Assembly: GCA_937880175.1 (NCBI GenBank)
Contig: CALFLO010000076.1
Coordinates: 1-64,000, forward strand
Direction of reading: 5' to 3'
DNA from: an uncultured Gluconobacter sp.
Lineage (GTDB): Bacteria; Pseudomonadota; Alphaproteobacteria; Acetobacterales; Acetobacteraceae
Length of the DNA: 64,000 nt
Shown one piece after another: positions 29,121 through 37,658 of this stretch. The translations under genes were made by a program, and so were the position numbers. The first letter of the stretch is position 1; every line of letters starts with the position of its first letter. The notes beneath the pieces were generated by a model, which had not been told where the DNA came from, did no database searches, and worked only from the letters and a program-made list of their open reading frames with translations.

Positions 29121-30107
29121 TCAAACCCCATACCCGTGAGGATGGCTTTCACGCCAGCGCAGAGCCGTTTCCACGATACTGTCAATATCCGCGAAACGCG
29201 GCGCCCATCCCGTTTCGCTTCTGAGGAGCGTTGAATCCGCTACGAGGTGAGGCGGATCTCCCTCCCGCCTTGGGGCTGCTTCCCAGGGGACTTTCCGACC
29301 ACTGACACGCTCGACGCTCTGGATCACCTCCAGATTTGAGTAACCCTGGCCATTGCCGATATTGTACGTCACACTGCGATCACCGATCCGGTCCAGAACC
29401 CTCACGTGAGCATCGGCAATATCAGTAACGTGAATGTAGTCACGCACGCAGGAACCATCACGGGTCGGGTAATCCGTGCCGAACAGCCTGAGTGCCGGGC
29501 GGCGCCCGAGTGCTGCGTCAATGGTCAGCGGAATCAGATGGGTCTCAGGACGATGATCCTCCCCTGCACGTCCCTGGTGGTCAGCTCCCGCAGCATTGAA
29601 ATATCGCAGGCACGCACTTCTGAGGCCATGGATTTCATCCGCCCAGTGCAGCACACGCTCAATCATGAACTTGCTCTCGCCATAGGGCGATCCGGGCAGC
29701 ACAGAGGCCGTTTCGGAAATGGGATCAGGCCGTTCCGGCCCCCCGAAAAGCGCTGCGGTCGAGGAAAATACAAGCTTTCTGACACCATGCTCGACACAGC
29801 TCTGCACCAGATTCAGTGCCGTCAGATAGTTCTGCCGAAGATAATGAAAGGGCTCCCGCATACTGTCGCCGACAACGGAGAGGGCCGCAAAATGCAGGAC
29901 ACCATCCCATGTCCCTTGCGCCAGAACAGCAGACGTCGCGGCATAGTCCAGCAGGTCAACCTTGTGGAATGGAACGCCCGCGGGGACTGCCTCGCGATAT
30001 CCGATGCTCAGATTATCCAGAACGACAACATCATGACCGGCATCCAGGAGCGCGAGAACGACATGACTACCGACAAAGCCCGCCCCACCGGTAACAAGAT
30101 AGCGCAT
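29121..30107 (-). CDS. galE: UDP-glucose 4-epimerase
   Basis: A 328-residue short-chain dehydrogenase-type epimerase. NAD-binding TGGAGFVGSHV is at 6-16, LHFAALSVVGDSM near 73-85, Ser and Tyr-x3-Lys catalytic residues in FSSTAALFG and SPYGESKFMIERVL near 140-155, plus LRYFNAAGAD and DYIHVTDIADAHV near 213-225. It interconverts UDP-glucose and UDP-galactose for exopolysaccharide or lipopolysaccharide. It is convergent with the ATPase gene and stands alone on its strand here. The 223 bases upstream (30108-30330) hold its promoter region and no other supported gene. Confidence 0.92.
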   Translation of the reverse strand: MRYLVTGGAGFVGSHVVLALLDAGHDVVVLDNLSIGYREAVPAGVPFHKVDLLDYAATSAVLAQGTWDGVLHFAALSVVGDSMREPFHYLRQNYLTALNLVQSCVEHGVRKLVFSSTAALFGGPERPDPISETASVLPGSPYGESKFMIERVLHWADEIHGLRSACLRYFNAAGADHQGRAGEDHRPETHLIPLTIDAALGRRPALRLFGTDYPTRDGSCVRDYIHVTDIADAHVRVLDRIGDRSVTYNIGNGQGYSNLEVIQSVERVSGRKVPWEAAPRREGDPPHLVADSTLLRSETGWAPRFADIDSIVETALRWRESHPHGYGV

Positions 30108-30330
30108 TCAAAACTCCAAAAAACCGATGCGTCAGATACAAAAAGGGCTCTCGGAAAACTTCTCGAACACGGGATACCACGACCAGAGAATGAACCGCAC
30201 CGGGATCGGTAGAGACCTGTATGGACAAACTACGCGGCCAGAAGAATACGGTCCAGAGCGACGTGGCCGGATAATCGTCATCAACCGACCTGATAACCGG
30301 GTGCGCTCCCGGCGCTTCCAACTCTTCCGT

Positions 30331-31164
30331 TCAACGATCATCCGTCCTGACGAATTTCAGAACAAAATTATCCGCTTCCCCAATGGCTACGTATCGCGCC
30401 CTGTCCTGATCTCCCAGAGCAAGGGATGGCGGGAGCGTCCAGACGCCTTTGGGCCAGTCGGTCGTATCCTTCGGATTGGCATTGATTTCCGAACTCCCTA
30501 CCAGACGGAAACCGGCGGATTCGATAAGCCGGATGGCGTAGTCCTGTCGGACATAGCCGCTTTTTGCCTGTGGATCCTGCGGTCCCGGCAGATGGCTGCG
30601 ATGATCTTCCACGCCGAAAATCCCTCCCGGCTTGAGGACGCGATGGATGGCTGCCAGCATTTCCTGCGCATCTCCCTGCTCCATCCAGTTATGAAGGTTT
30701 CTGAATGTCAGGACCAGATCAGCACTGCCCGGAGCACCGATCCGGTCATGGCCGTGAGCCAGTTCCGTCAGGGTAATGCGATCATACGGCGCGGCAACGA
30801 CGGAGCCCGCGACAAAGGCAGGGGGTTTGGCAAAAGCCTTCTCCACATGTGAGCCTTCTGCGTCACCAAGAGCCAGGGCATAATGACCGTGATCGCGCAG
30901 ATACGGTGCGAGGATCTCGGTCCAGTATCCGCTGCCAGGCCAGATCTCAATGACCGAAGATGTCGGGCTCAACCCCAGAAATGACAGTTCCTGAACCGGG
31001 TGGCGCGCCGGATCCCGGGCAATGAATTTCGGCGTCCGGGTCGAGACGGAAAGGCTTTGCTGCAAGGCAGTATCCGGTTGTCCGCTTTGCGCAAGAGCGG
31101 TGGAGAACTGGGACAGGAGCAGGATCAGGGTTCCAGCGCCAAGAATACGAGCGGGAGATGTCAT
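30331..31164 (-). CDS. Exported SAM-dependent methyltransferase-like protein (COG4798 type)
   Basis: A 277-residue protein with a signal peptide (TSPARILGAGTLILLLSQFSTALAQS) followed by a class I methyltransferase fold: SSVIEIWPGSGYWTEILAPYL near 80-100 (motif I), ALGDAEG, ADLVLTFRNLHNWMEQGDAQEM near 147-168, VLKPGGIFGVEDHRS near 178-192 and a C-terminal IRLIESAGFRLVGSSEINANPKD. This family of predicted methyltransferases with secretion signals is widespread, and their role is unknown. Finding one outside the SAM-rich cytoplasm is odd. I chose 31164 because it begins at a clean signal sequence. Confidence 0.75.
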   Translation of the reverse strand: MTSPARILGAGTLILLLSQFSTALAQSGQPDTALQQSLSVSTRTPKFIARDPARHPVQELSFLGLSPTSSVIEIWPGSGYWTEILAPYLRDHGHYALALGDAEGSHVEKAFAKPPAFVAGSVVAAPYDRITLTELAHGHDRIGAPGSADLVLTFRNLHNWMEQGDAQEMLAAIHRVLKPGGIFGVEDHRSHLPGPQDPQAKSGYVRQDYAIRLIESAGFRLVGSSEINANPKDTTDWPKGVWTLPPSLALGDQDRARYVAIGEADNFVLKFVRTDDR

Positions 31165-31293
31165 GAACGCGTTCCATTCAGAAAGAAGGAGACAAGCTTC
31201 GGACAATATTTCGGGACAGGCCCCTGTTTCAGGCCAGTCCAGGGCAGGAAATGACGACCATACCGCAGGAATTCGGGAAGAGGAACAAACCCG

Positions 31294-32199
31294 TTACGGG
31301 GACGGTTTCATCGCACGGATGGCGTTAAAATCAATTGATTGTCCGGGTGCTGCGACGGAGGCCAGCATGTCGTCAACGAGAGCGCAGCACTCGGCCTCCC
31401 CGGTGGCCAGAAGAATACGAAACGACGGGACGCGTGATAGCCCCCAGAGCATTCCGGCAACAATAAAAACCGGAATTTTCCCCAGCTTTTCCTTATCTTT
31501 TGGATAAATCCCGTAGCCCTGACTGCGAAGCATGGCAAAACAGCTTCGGATGCCACGGGCCAGCGTCATGGCACGCCCCCATGGAGCACCCTTACCCCTT
31601 CGTTCGGCAGCAACAGCGACGCTTTCAAAAGCTACGCCCAGCGGAACATGGCACCGCAGCCACAGGGCCATGTTGGGCTCGTGACGGGCTGGCAGTCCGG
31701 CATCTCGGAAAAGACCGGCCAGAAGCGGATCATCGGTCAGGGTCTCTCTCTTGCCGACGGTTACTGTAATGCGCCCGTCCGCATCAAGATCGGACTGCAG
31801 AAACGGCATACCGAGCGCGGCACGACCAGGCGTGATGGCCTGTTGCAGATGCTCCGGCTCAAAGGTCATGAACAGGAACTGGATCCTGTGCGCGGCGCTC
31901 AGTCTGAGCGCGGGAAGAAGGTTCCCGACCTGATAGTCCTTGAGCGTTACGAGGATCAGATCATAGGCAATGGTCTCGTCCAGCCTCTCACAGATGATGG
32001 CAGGAGCACGCTCATCCGCAGTCGTCACGATGCCGCCATCCCGCTGTAACTGCGCCAGACGTGAGGATCCCGGACGGCCAATGATCGTCACCTCGTGCTT
32101 TGTGTTCCGTGAGAAATGAAAAGCAAAGGCGCTCCCGATCCGGCCACCGCCCAGAATTGCGATGCGCAGCGGTGAGGAAGAACTGGAAAATGCGGTCAT
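31294..32199 (-). CDS. Ketopantoate reductase (PanE/ApbA)-like oxidoreductase
   Basis: A 301-residue protein whose first half is a PanE-type Rossmann domain: RIAILGGGRIGSAFAFHFSR (12-31), HEVTIIGRPG, LILVTLKDYQVGNLLPAL near 81-98 (the catalytic-domain 'VTVKAYD' equivalent). The second half is weakly conserved with GLPARHEPNMALWLRCHVPL, where PanE proteins carry a catalytic Lys in 'W.K' that here reads LRCH, so the substrate may differ from ketopantoate. It lies downstream of no partner gene; the divergent XRE regulator at 32344 may control it. Confidence 0.7.
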   Translation of the reverse strand: MTAFSSSSSPLRIAILGGGRIGSAFAFHFSRNTKHEVTIIGRPGSSRLAQLQRDGGIVTTADERAPAIICERLDETIAYDLILVTLKDYQVGNLLPALRLSAAHRIQFLFMTFEPEHLQQAITPGRAALGMPFLQSDLDADGRITVTVGKRETLTDDPLLAGLFRDAGLPARHEPNMALWLRCHVPLGVAFESVAVAAERRGKGAPWGRAMTLARGIRSCFAMLRSQGYGIYPKDKEKLGKIPVFIVAGMLWGLSRVPSFRILLATGEAECCALVDDMLASVAAPGQSIDFNAIRAMKPSP

Positions 32200-32343
32200 G
32201 TCTGCGCCTCAATGTCTGACAGGGATGAGAGGCAGCACAATTCCAGAATGAATTGCTACCTGCGCACTCGACGACGGGCAGACTGGACGGGATTACCGAC
32301 AGTGGTAAAGTCGTGAGCTTACAGGGGTATGAGAGCTAACAGG

Positions 32344-33132
32344 ATGAGCAGTCAGCCTTCCAGCGAAAAGGCCCTTGGCGTCTATCTGCGCAATGCGCGC
32401 CTGAAGCTTGATCCTGCCGCGCTGGGATTTCCGGTCATCCGTAGGCGCACGTCAGGGCTGAGGCGTGAGGAGGTGGCACAACGCGCGGCCCTGAGCGTCA
32501 CCTGGTACACATGGCTTGAGCAGGGCCGTGGCGGAACGCCGTCGGCAGCGGCTCTGGAGCGGCTTGCGGGCGCTTTAATGCTGACGGATGCCGAACGGGA
32601 GCATCTTTTCCTGCTTGGGCTGGGGCGGGCGCCTGAAGCGCGTTACCGGCAGACCATGGACGTAACGCCACGGCTTCAGCGTGTGCTGGATCGTCTTGAT
32701 CCCAGCCCCGCTTTTATCCGAAGTGCGACCTGGCAGATGGTCGCCTGGAACCAGGCCGCCACGGAACTGATGACGGACTTTGCGTCCCTGCCGCCTGAAC
32801 ATCGCAACATCCTGCGCCTGATCTTCCTTGATCCCCGCAGCAGAATTCTTCACCCGGACTGGGAAAGGACGGCCCGCTTCATTGTCAGCGCGTTTAGAAT
32901 GGATGCGACCCGTGCGGGAGCGACAGACGCAATCGCGCCTCTGGTCGCGGAACTTTGCGCCGCCAGTCCTGAATTCCGGGAAATGTGGCATGACAGAACG
33001 ATCCATACGTTCGAGCATGGCGCCAAGGCATTTCATCATCCCATCCACGGCCTCCAGACATTCGAGATTTCCACCTTCGCTGTCGATGGCCGTCCTGATC
33101 TGATCCTCGTGGTCTATAGCCCTGTGGCGTGA
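32344..33132 (+). CDS. XRE-type transcriptional regulator with MmyB-like ligand domain
   Basis: A 262-residue regulator. The N-terminal HTH spans about 10-75, with the MmyB-family block RRRTSGLRREEVAQRAALSV, WYTWLEQGRGGTPSAAALERLA and DAEREHLFLLG. The C-terminal domain (near 105-255) is PAS-like with PAFIRSATWQMVAWNQAATEL, NILRLIFLDPRSRILHPDWE and FHHPIHGLQTFEISTF, as in MmyB-like ligand-binding regulators. It is divergent from the PanE-like gene, so probably regulates it. A start five codons earlier (32329) is also possible. A small dyad TTACC-N6-GGTAA lies at 32293-32308. Confidence 0.8.
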   Translation: MSSQPSSEKALGVYLRNARLKLDPAALGFPVIRRRTSGLRREEVAQRAALSVTWYTWLEQGRGGTPSAAALERLAGALMLTDAEREHLFLLGLGRAPEARYRQTMDVTPRLQRVLDRLDPSPAFIRSATWQMVAWNQAATELMTDFASLPPEHRNILRLIFLDPRSRILHPDWERTARFIVSAFRMDATRAGATDAIAPLVAELCAASPEFREMWHDRTIHTFEHGAKAFHHPIHGLQTFEISTFAVDGRPDLILVVYSPVA

Positions 33133-33174
33133 CGCTGCCTCGCGTTGTGTTGGGAAAAGAAGAAACTCTGCGCG

Positions 33175-33780
33175 TCAGGCGACCATGTCGAAATTCGCAT
33201 CCCCGCAGGCGCCCGCTTCGTCGATCGTGAGGAGAAGCCTGACACGCTCTTCAGCCGGACGGGACGACAGAGGGGGCGAGCGATGGAGGATTTTCTCGGC
33301 CTCGCTCCATCGCGGAAAATGCTTCCCCTTCAGGAAGACCACTGCCCCCGTGCGGGCTTCGTGTACCGAATGTCCCTGATCGGCGGTCCACTGAACACCG
33401 GGCCCCACATAGGTTCGAAGCAGACGCAGATCAACGCAGTCCACATGGAATTTCCGGCAACTGTCCGTGGTAATTCTTTCCAGCCGGACATGCAGATTCT
33501 GATGCCCGGAAACCGCGCGGTAGAGTTCAGCCAGAACGAGCATATCCTGCACCAGAGGCCGGGCAGGTTCAGAGCATTTGGCTTCAAGCTGCATCGTTAC
33601 TTCCGACAGGCTGCCTCTTGCCATCAGCAGGCGCGGCTTTCCCATGAGATAGATTTCAGCCGCCTGTTGCAGAGACGGCGACAGATCCATTTCATGGAGT
33701 TGCAGACTGCACTGAGGAGACCGGATACCTCTGAATGGCAACAGTTTCTCCAGATGGCGGCGTGTCGGGCATACAGACAT
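33175..33780 (-). CDS. DUF1826 family protein, putatively Zur-regulated
   Basis: A 201-residue protein whose C-terminal half carries the DUF1826 pattern KFHVDCVDLRLLRTYVGPGVQW near 109-130 and GAVVFLKGKHFP near 142-153, with conserved His and Asp that could bind metal. Function of the family is not established; from memory it is found near zinc-homeostasis genes such as COG0523 chaperones. The gene lies 18 bases downstream of a perfect Zur-like palindrome, which strongly implies expression under zinc limitation. It is convergent with the XRE regulator gene. Confidence 0.7.
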   Translation of the reverse strand: MSVCPTRRHLEKLLPFRGIRSPQCSLQLHEMDLSPSLQQAAEIYLMGKPRLLMARGSLSEVTMQLEAKCSEPARPLVQDMLVLAELYRAVSGHQNLHVRLERITTDSCRKFHVDCVDLRLLRTYVGPGVQWTADQGHSVHEARTGAVVFLKGKHFPRWSEAEKILHRSPPLSSRPAEERVRLLLTIDEAGACGDANFDMVA

Positions 33781-33797
33781 GAAAGGCGGCTCTCTCA

Positions 33798-33827
33798 GGG
33801 TTAGTTATGTTATAACATAACTAACCC
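33798..33827. promoter_or_regulatory. 30-base perfect palindrome, Zur-box-like operator
   Basis: The core GTTATGTTATAACATAAC extends symmetrically by GGGTTA/TAACCC-type flanks to 15-base arms. The core matches what I know of proteobacterial Zur boxes (GTTATGTTATAACAT-like). It is placed 18 bases before the DUF1826 start on the minus strand; the only gene on the other side is the 3' end of a siderophore receptor. Zur is not encoded in the window. Confidence 0.75.
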
Positions 33828-33896
33828 AGGTAGATCATCAAGCCTGATCTTTTCTTCAAGGCTTTCCCTGTCCGTCGGATCCGGGGCCTTTCGACG

Positions 33897-33933
33897 CTAC
33901 TGGTGAATGGCCGTCGCGTCCCCTCACCAGTAG
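33897..33933 (-). terminator. Stem-loop downstream of the siderophore receptor gene
   Basis: Arms CTACTGGTGA (33897-33906) and TCACCAGTAG (33924-33933) form a perfect ten-base stem just after the receptor stop codon at 33945. It is read on the minus strand. No clear U-run follows, so it may be a Rho-independent terminator of weak type or an RNA-protecting hairpin. Confidence 0.5.
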
Positions 33934-33944
33934 TTTCTTGAATA

Positions 33945-36158
33945 TTACCAGCTATATCCGATGCTGGCCTGAGCATTCCGGCGCTCTCCGTAGTAGCAGT
34001 ACTGACCATCTGCCCCATAGGCGAAGCAGTTCGCGATATAGTTCTTGTCAAACAGGTTCCTGACACTGGCAGACACTTTCCAGCCATGCAGGGAATGAGA
34101 CATGTTTTTCAGGTCATAGGCTATGGATGCATCAAACAGGGCATATTGCGGAAGCCAGACACTGCCATAAGTCGCTTCACCACCATAGGTCTTGTTCGAA
34201 TACCGCATACCGCCGCCAAAACCGAACCCTTTGAGCGGTCCGGATGGCATCGTGTAGAAAGCGAACAGGGAGGCATTTCCCTTGCCGGACTGGATCAGCG
34301 GCTTGCCGGTCGAGTCATCCTTCACCTTCTGGAAGCTGACCGCGGCCGTAACCATCAGGTTGTGGAATGGCTGGGCGTGGGCTTCAAATTCAAAACCATC
34401 CGAATGAACCAGACCGCTTTGCAGGCTGTATCCCGTATTGGCAACGGAGACGAGGACGTTGCTCTGCTCGATATGGAAGCCCGCTGCCGTGAAGAGAACG
34501 GATGTTCCCGGGATCTGGTATTTCAGGCCACCTTCAAGCTGCTTGCCAATGGACGGATGAGCCTGCCGCAGGGTGGCCCCTCCATCATTCGAAACGGTAC
34601 CGGACTGTGGCTGAAAGGACGTCGAGTAGCTGATATAGGGTGAGAGACCGAAGTCGAAATGATACAGTCCCGACGCGCGCCAGGTGATCTGGCTGGCACT
34701 CTGCCGGTCATTGGACTGTTCGAAATATTCGGTCTGATGGGACCGGTACCAGTCATTACGGATGCTGCCTGTCAGGATCAGACGCTTCCAGCGGATTTCA
34801 TCCTGCCCATACGCGCCCGCCTGATGGGACTTCGTGACATAACGCAGATAGGGCGTCAGGTCGGGAATGTCCATGTGATAGTCGGGATGCAGGACATCCA
34901 GGTCCGGAGCATCGCCATAGGCTTCCGTATCGTTCGCCTTCTGCTGCATGTAGTCAAAGCCGAACATCAGCGTATGGCGCAGCGGGCCCGTGCGGACCTT
35001 CCCCTTGAACTGGCTGTCAAAGGCCAGATTATAGGTATGCTCCTGCGTGCCATAGGCAGAACGCGACAGCATCTGGCCGCTGATGCCGTCATCGCTATCA
35101 TAATATCCGTTGTCATAGACACTGCGATAGACCGTTCTGATATCGTCATAGCGGCCGCGCGTGCTGAAGCTCCAGTCATCGTTGAAGCGATGGTTAAGGA
35201 TATAGGTAATGGCGCCCTGACGGCGGTTGAACTTCTCCGCCGAGACGTCGCCATCATAGAAATTGCGTGGCAGATAACCATAGGACGCGCGCTTGAGAGA
35301 GCCGATCAGCGGGACGCCACCATAAGACCCGTTCTCCGGATCATACTGGTAGTTCCCGAGCAGCGTCAGGGTCGTTGGGCCATCTCCGCCGAACGTAAAA
35401 GACGGGCTGATGCTGAAGCGCCGGCTTCCGGTCCGGCTCAGCTGTGTGTGCTGTCCGTTGATGGTGCCGTACACACGATAGCGGACCATTCCGTCATCCG
35501 TCGCAAAGCCGCCCACATCGGCATCGACACGATAAAGATCGAACATGCCGCCCGTCGCGTTCACGCCGCCATAGAACCGCTGGTCCGTCGGCAGCTTGCT
35601 GGACATCGCCGTCAGGCCGCCCGGGCTGGACTGACCATAAAGCGCGGAGGCCGGTCCTTTCAGGAGTTCGACACGATCGAGCCGGAACGTATCCGTCTGG
35701 GCCACGGCAAAACCTGTTGGGCTGTCCTGAAATTTCAGGCCATCCAGAAAGGTCGGGACCGTAAAACCGCGCAGATCGAAAAGATCATAGCGCGTCCCTT
35801 CGCCGCCACGCGTATCCGCCGTGACGCCCGCCGCATAGCGGACAGCCTGATTGAGGTTCAGCACGCCGCGCGCATCCATTTCGTCGCGGGTAATGACCGT
35901 GACGGACTGCGCGGTCTCGACAAGAGGCGTGTTCGATTTGGTCGCGGATGAGGCGATGGTGGACGCGATATGGCCGCGAACCCTGATCTGCTCGATATCT
36001 TTGGCGCGCGTTTCCGCCTTTTTCGGAGCGGCCTGTCTCGTCACGGCGGCTCCCGAACGCCGGTCCGTATCGGGCGTTTTTTCCTGATCGGCGGCGAAAG
36101 CCGTATCGCTCAGAACGATCGAGAAAAGCGCCGTGTAGATGATCCTGTTACGCTGCAT
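33945..36158 (-). CDS. TonB-dependent siderophore receptor
   Basis: About 737 residues: signal peptide (IIYTALFSIVLSDTAFAAD), then a FhuA/FoxA-like plug (TPLVETAQSVTVITRDEMDA, QAVRYAAGVTADTRGGEGTR, DLRGFTVPTFLDGLKF, RVELLKGPASALYGQSSPGG near 165-184) and a barrel ending QASIGYSW. The plug sequence is that of the 'TonB-siderophor' group that imports ferric hydroxamates and related chelates. A Fur-like site precedes the gene and no siderophore biosynthesis genes are nearby, so it likely uses foreign siderophores. The start at 36158 begins the signal peptide; 36191 is also open. Confidence 0.9.
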   Translation of the reverse strand: MQRNRIIYTALFSIVLSDTAFAADQEKTPDTDRRSGAAVTRQAAPKKAETRAKDIEQIRVRGHIASTIASSATKSNTPLVETAQSVTVITRDEMDARGVLNLNQAVRYAAGVTADTRGGEGTRYDLFDLRGFTVPTFLDGLKFQDSPTGFAVAQTDTFRLDRVELLKGPASALYGQSSPGGLTAMSSKLPTDQRFYGGVNATGGMFDLYRVDADVGGFATDDGMVRYRVYGTINGQHTQLSRTGSRRFSISPSFTFGGDGPTTLTLLGNYQYDPENGSYGGVPLIGSLKRASYGYLPRNFYDGDVSAEKFNRRQGAITYILNHRFNDDWSFSTRGRYDDIRTVYRSVYDNGYYDSDDGISGQMLSRSAYGTQEHTYNLAFDSQFKGKVRTGPLRHTLMFGFDYMQQKANDTEAYGDAPDLDVLHPDYHMDIPDLTPYLRYVTKSHQAGAYGQDEIRWKRLILTGSIRNDWYRSHQTEYFEQSNDRQSASQITWRASGLYHFDFGLSPYISYSTSFQPQSGTVSNDGGATLRQAHPSIGKQLEGGLKYQIPGTSVLFTAAGFHIEQSNVLVSVANTGYSLQSGLVHSDGFEFEAHAQPFHNLMVTAAVSFQKVKDDSTGKPLIQSGKGNASLFAFYTMPSGPLKGFGFGGGMRYSNKTYGGEATYGSVWLPQYALFDASIAYDLKNMSHSLHGWKVSASVRNLFDKNYIANCFAYGADGQYCYYGERRNAQASIGYSW

Positions 36159-36215
36159 ACCCCACCCATGTGTCGTTACCGGCTTCTGCACCCAGAGGGT
36201 CGGCGGTCTGTCTTT

Positions 36216-36240
36216 TTATTGAGAATAACTCTTAGTTGCG
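36216..36240 (-). promoter_or_regulatory. Fur-box-like site upstream of the siderophore receptor
   Basis: The stretch around ATTGAGAATAACTCTTAGTT (about 36218-36237), some 60 bases before the start codon, resembles the GATAATGATAATCATTATC Fur consensus in its TGAGAAT half and spacing. It fits iron repression of a siderophore receptor. The match is imperfect. Confidence 0.5.
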
Positions 36241-36377
36241 CTCCTAACGACATTCGCAGACGGCATCAACCGACGCGACGGGCATTGGCCCGAACGCGAA
36301 CAAAGTCTGCCTGATCGCCGATAATTGAATTTGCTGTGTTGTCGCCGGGAGGGGCATCCGGGCGAAGAAAACGCGGG

Positions 36378-37157
36378 TTACAGGATCGGGGTCAGCGTAC
36401 CCGCGCGCACCATACGGGGCGATACGCCGAACGTCCGGTGGAACATCGTGCTGAAGCTGCTGGCGTTCTCGTAACCAAGCTCGAACGCGACCTCGGCAAT
36501 GGACTGGCCCGCGGCAATGCGGGAGGCCGCCTCGACCACCCGGACGCGCCGACGCCAGGCGGCGAAGCCCATACCCATTTCCTGCTGGAAAAGGCGGGTA
36601 AAGGTTCGTCTGGCCATACCGGCTTCACGCGCCCAGTAATCGATGTCGCGGCAGTCCCCCGGTTGCGCGGCAATGGCCTCACAAACGCGAAGCAGCCGCG
36701 GATCGGCCGGAAACAGGAGCCGGTCTGCAATCGGGGAAGCGCGCCGGATCTCGCCGATAAGCAATCGTGCAATGGAGGTCATGCGCTCATCCATTGCAAA
36801 TTCGTATTGCATGGCGATGATCTCATCCACGAGCCCCCGCATGAGGGAGGAGGCATCAAACATCTTGCAGGCCAGGTCGGCGGCTTCCGTCAGCGCGGCA
36901 TCCACATAGACGACCTGGAATGCCAGATCGGTCCGGCAGTTTGCTTGGTGAAGCGTATTGGCGGGAATCCACATCCCCTGCCCGGCCCCGAGCACGAAAC
37001 TCCGTCCCAGTGCGCTGATTGTGACTGTCCCGCCCAGAAACAGCGAAAGCTGGGAGCGGGCATGCCTGTGATAGTCATCCACAAAGCCGCCCAGATAACG
37101 GTCAGCAAAACCGACGACCGGCGGCGGCCGAAGCGGCAGATCGGCCGTCCGCTTCAT
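36378..37157 (-). CDS. AraC-family transcriptional regulator with cupin sensor domain
   Basis: About 259 residues. The N-terminal cupin (FVDDYHRHARSQLSLFLGGT, GQGMWIPANTLHQANC) and C-terminal AraC HTH pair (DYWAREAGMARRTFTRLFQQEMGMGFAAWRRRVRVVEAASRI, IAEVAFELGYENASSFSTMFHRTFGVSPR) are clear. It is transcribed in the same direction as the hmu operon upstream and the siderophore receptor downstream, so it may control one of these iron systems. I prefer the start at 37157; a frame to 37286 is open but would cross the hairpin at 37275. Confidence 0.82.
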   Translation of the reverse strand: MKRTADLPLRPPPVVGFADRYLGGFVDDYHRHARSQLSLFLGGTVTISALGRSFVLGAGQGMWIPANTLHQANCRTDLAFQVVYVDAALTEAADLACKMFDASSLMRGLVDEIIAMQYEFAMDERMTSIARLLIGEIRRASPIADRLLFPADPRLLRVCEAIAAQPGDCRDIDYWAREAGMARRTFTRLFQQEMGMGFAAWRRRVRVVEAASRIAAGQSIAEVAFELGYENASSFSTMFHRTFGVSPRMVRAGTLTPIL

Positions 37158-37274
37158 GACACGATGACCCAGTTCATGTTTCTTCAAAAGAGACCCAGCA
37201 AGATGATCCTGTCCGATGGACCGTCTGTCTGCACGGTTCCATCGGAGTAAAGCCTCATACAACACTGGTGGAAG

Positions 37275-37308
37275 TCCTGCGTCCATTCTTTTGAGAATGG
37301 ACGCAGGA
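37275..37308 (-). terminator. Perfect 15-base stem-loop at the end of the heme operon
   Basis: Arms TCCTGCGTCCATTCT (37275-37289) and AGAATGGACGCAGGA (37294-37308) flank a four-base loop, 17 bases after the stop of the last heme-operon gene. It is a likely terminator or transcript-end hairpin, although a U-run is lacking on the minus strand. Confidence 0.6.
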
Positions 37309-37324
37309 TCGCAGGGGAACCTGT

Positions 37325-37645
37325 TCAGGCCGTGACAGTCTGAAGAACCTGAAAGCCTTCAAAAACAGGCGGTCCAGCCGTCAGCGTCTTGCCTCTTCCC
37401 GCTCCTGTATGCGCCTGGCGGAACTGTTCGGACTGGGTCCAGCCTACGAAAGCATCATGGGATTCCCAGACCGTGTGGGATGTGTACAGCGTCAGATCGT
37501 CCTGTGTCGGGCCTTTGAGAAACTGGAAGCTGACGAAGCCGGGCACCGTCTTGAGCAGGACTTCCCGCTCCAGCCAGCGTTTCTCAAAGGCTTCCGCGTT
37601 CTCCTGTGACACCCGGAAACGGTTCATCGCAATATACTGGTACAT
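37325..37645 (-). CDS. IsdG-like heme-degrading monooxygenase, paralogue 1
   Basis: A 106-residue ferredoxin-like-fold protein of the antibiotic biosynthesis monooxygenase superfamily. The Asn-Trp-His triad of IsdG-type heme oxygenases lines up: Asn8 in MNRFRV, Trp69 in FVGWTQSEQF and His79 in RQAHTG. It would open the porphyrin ring to release iron in the cytoplasm. It is the last gene of the heme-uptake operon, 13 bases after hmuV. It is clearly paralogous to the first gene of the operon (40425-40754). Confidence 0.78.
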   Translation of the reverse strand: MYQYIAMNRFRVSQENAEAFEKRWLEREVLLKTVPGFVSFQFLKGPTQDDLTLYTSHTVWESHDAFVGWTQSEQFRQAHTGAGRGKTLTAGPPVFEGFQVLQTVTA

Positions 37646-37658
37646 CTGATGTTCTCTT

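Noticed and set aside
30127..30852. Plus-strand open frame of 241 codons opposite the exported methyltransferase
   Set aside because: No family features; the methyltransferase on the other strand is clear.
32293..32308. Short dyad TTACC-N6-GGTAA before the XRE regulator gene
   Set aside because: The five-base arms are easily explained by chance; noted in the gene entry but not called as an operator.
33821..34087. Small minus-strand frame near the siderophore receptor end
   Set aside because: It overlaps the receptor 3' end in another frame, and neither a ribosome site nor a domain supports it.
34659..35951. Plus-strand open frame of 430 codons opposite the siderophore receptor
   Set aside because: It lies entirely inside the receptor gene and lacks any recognisable motif.
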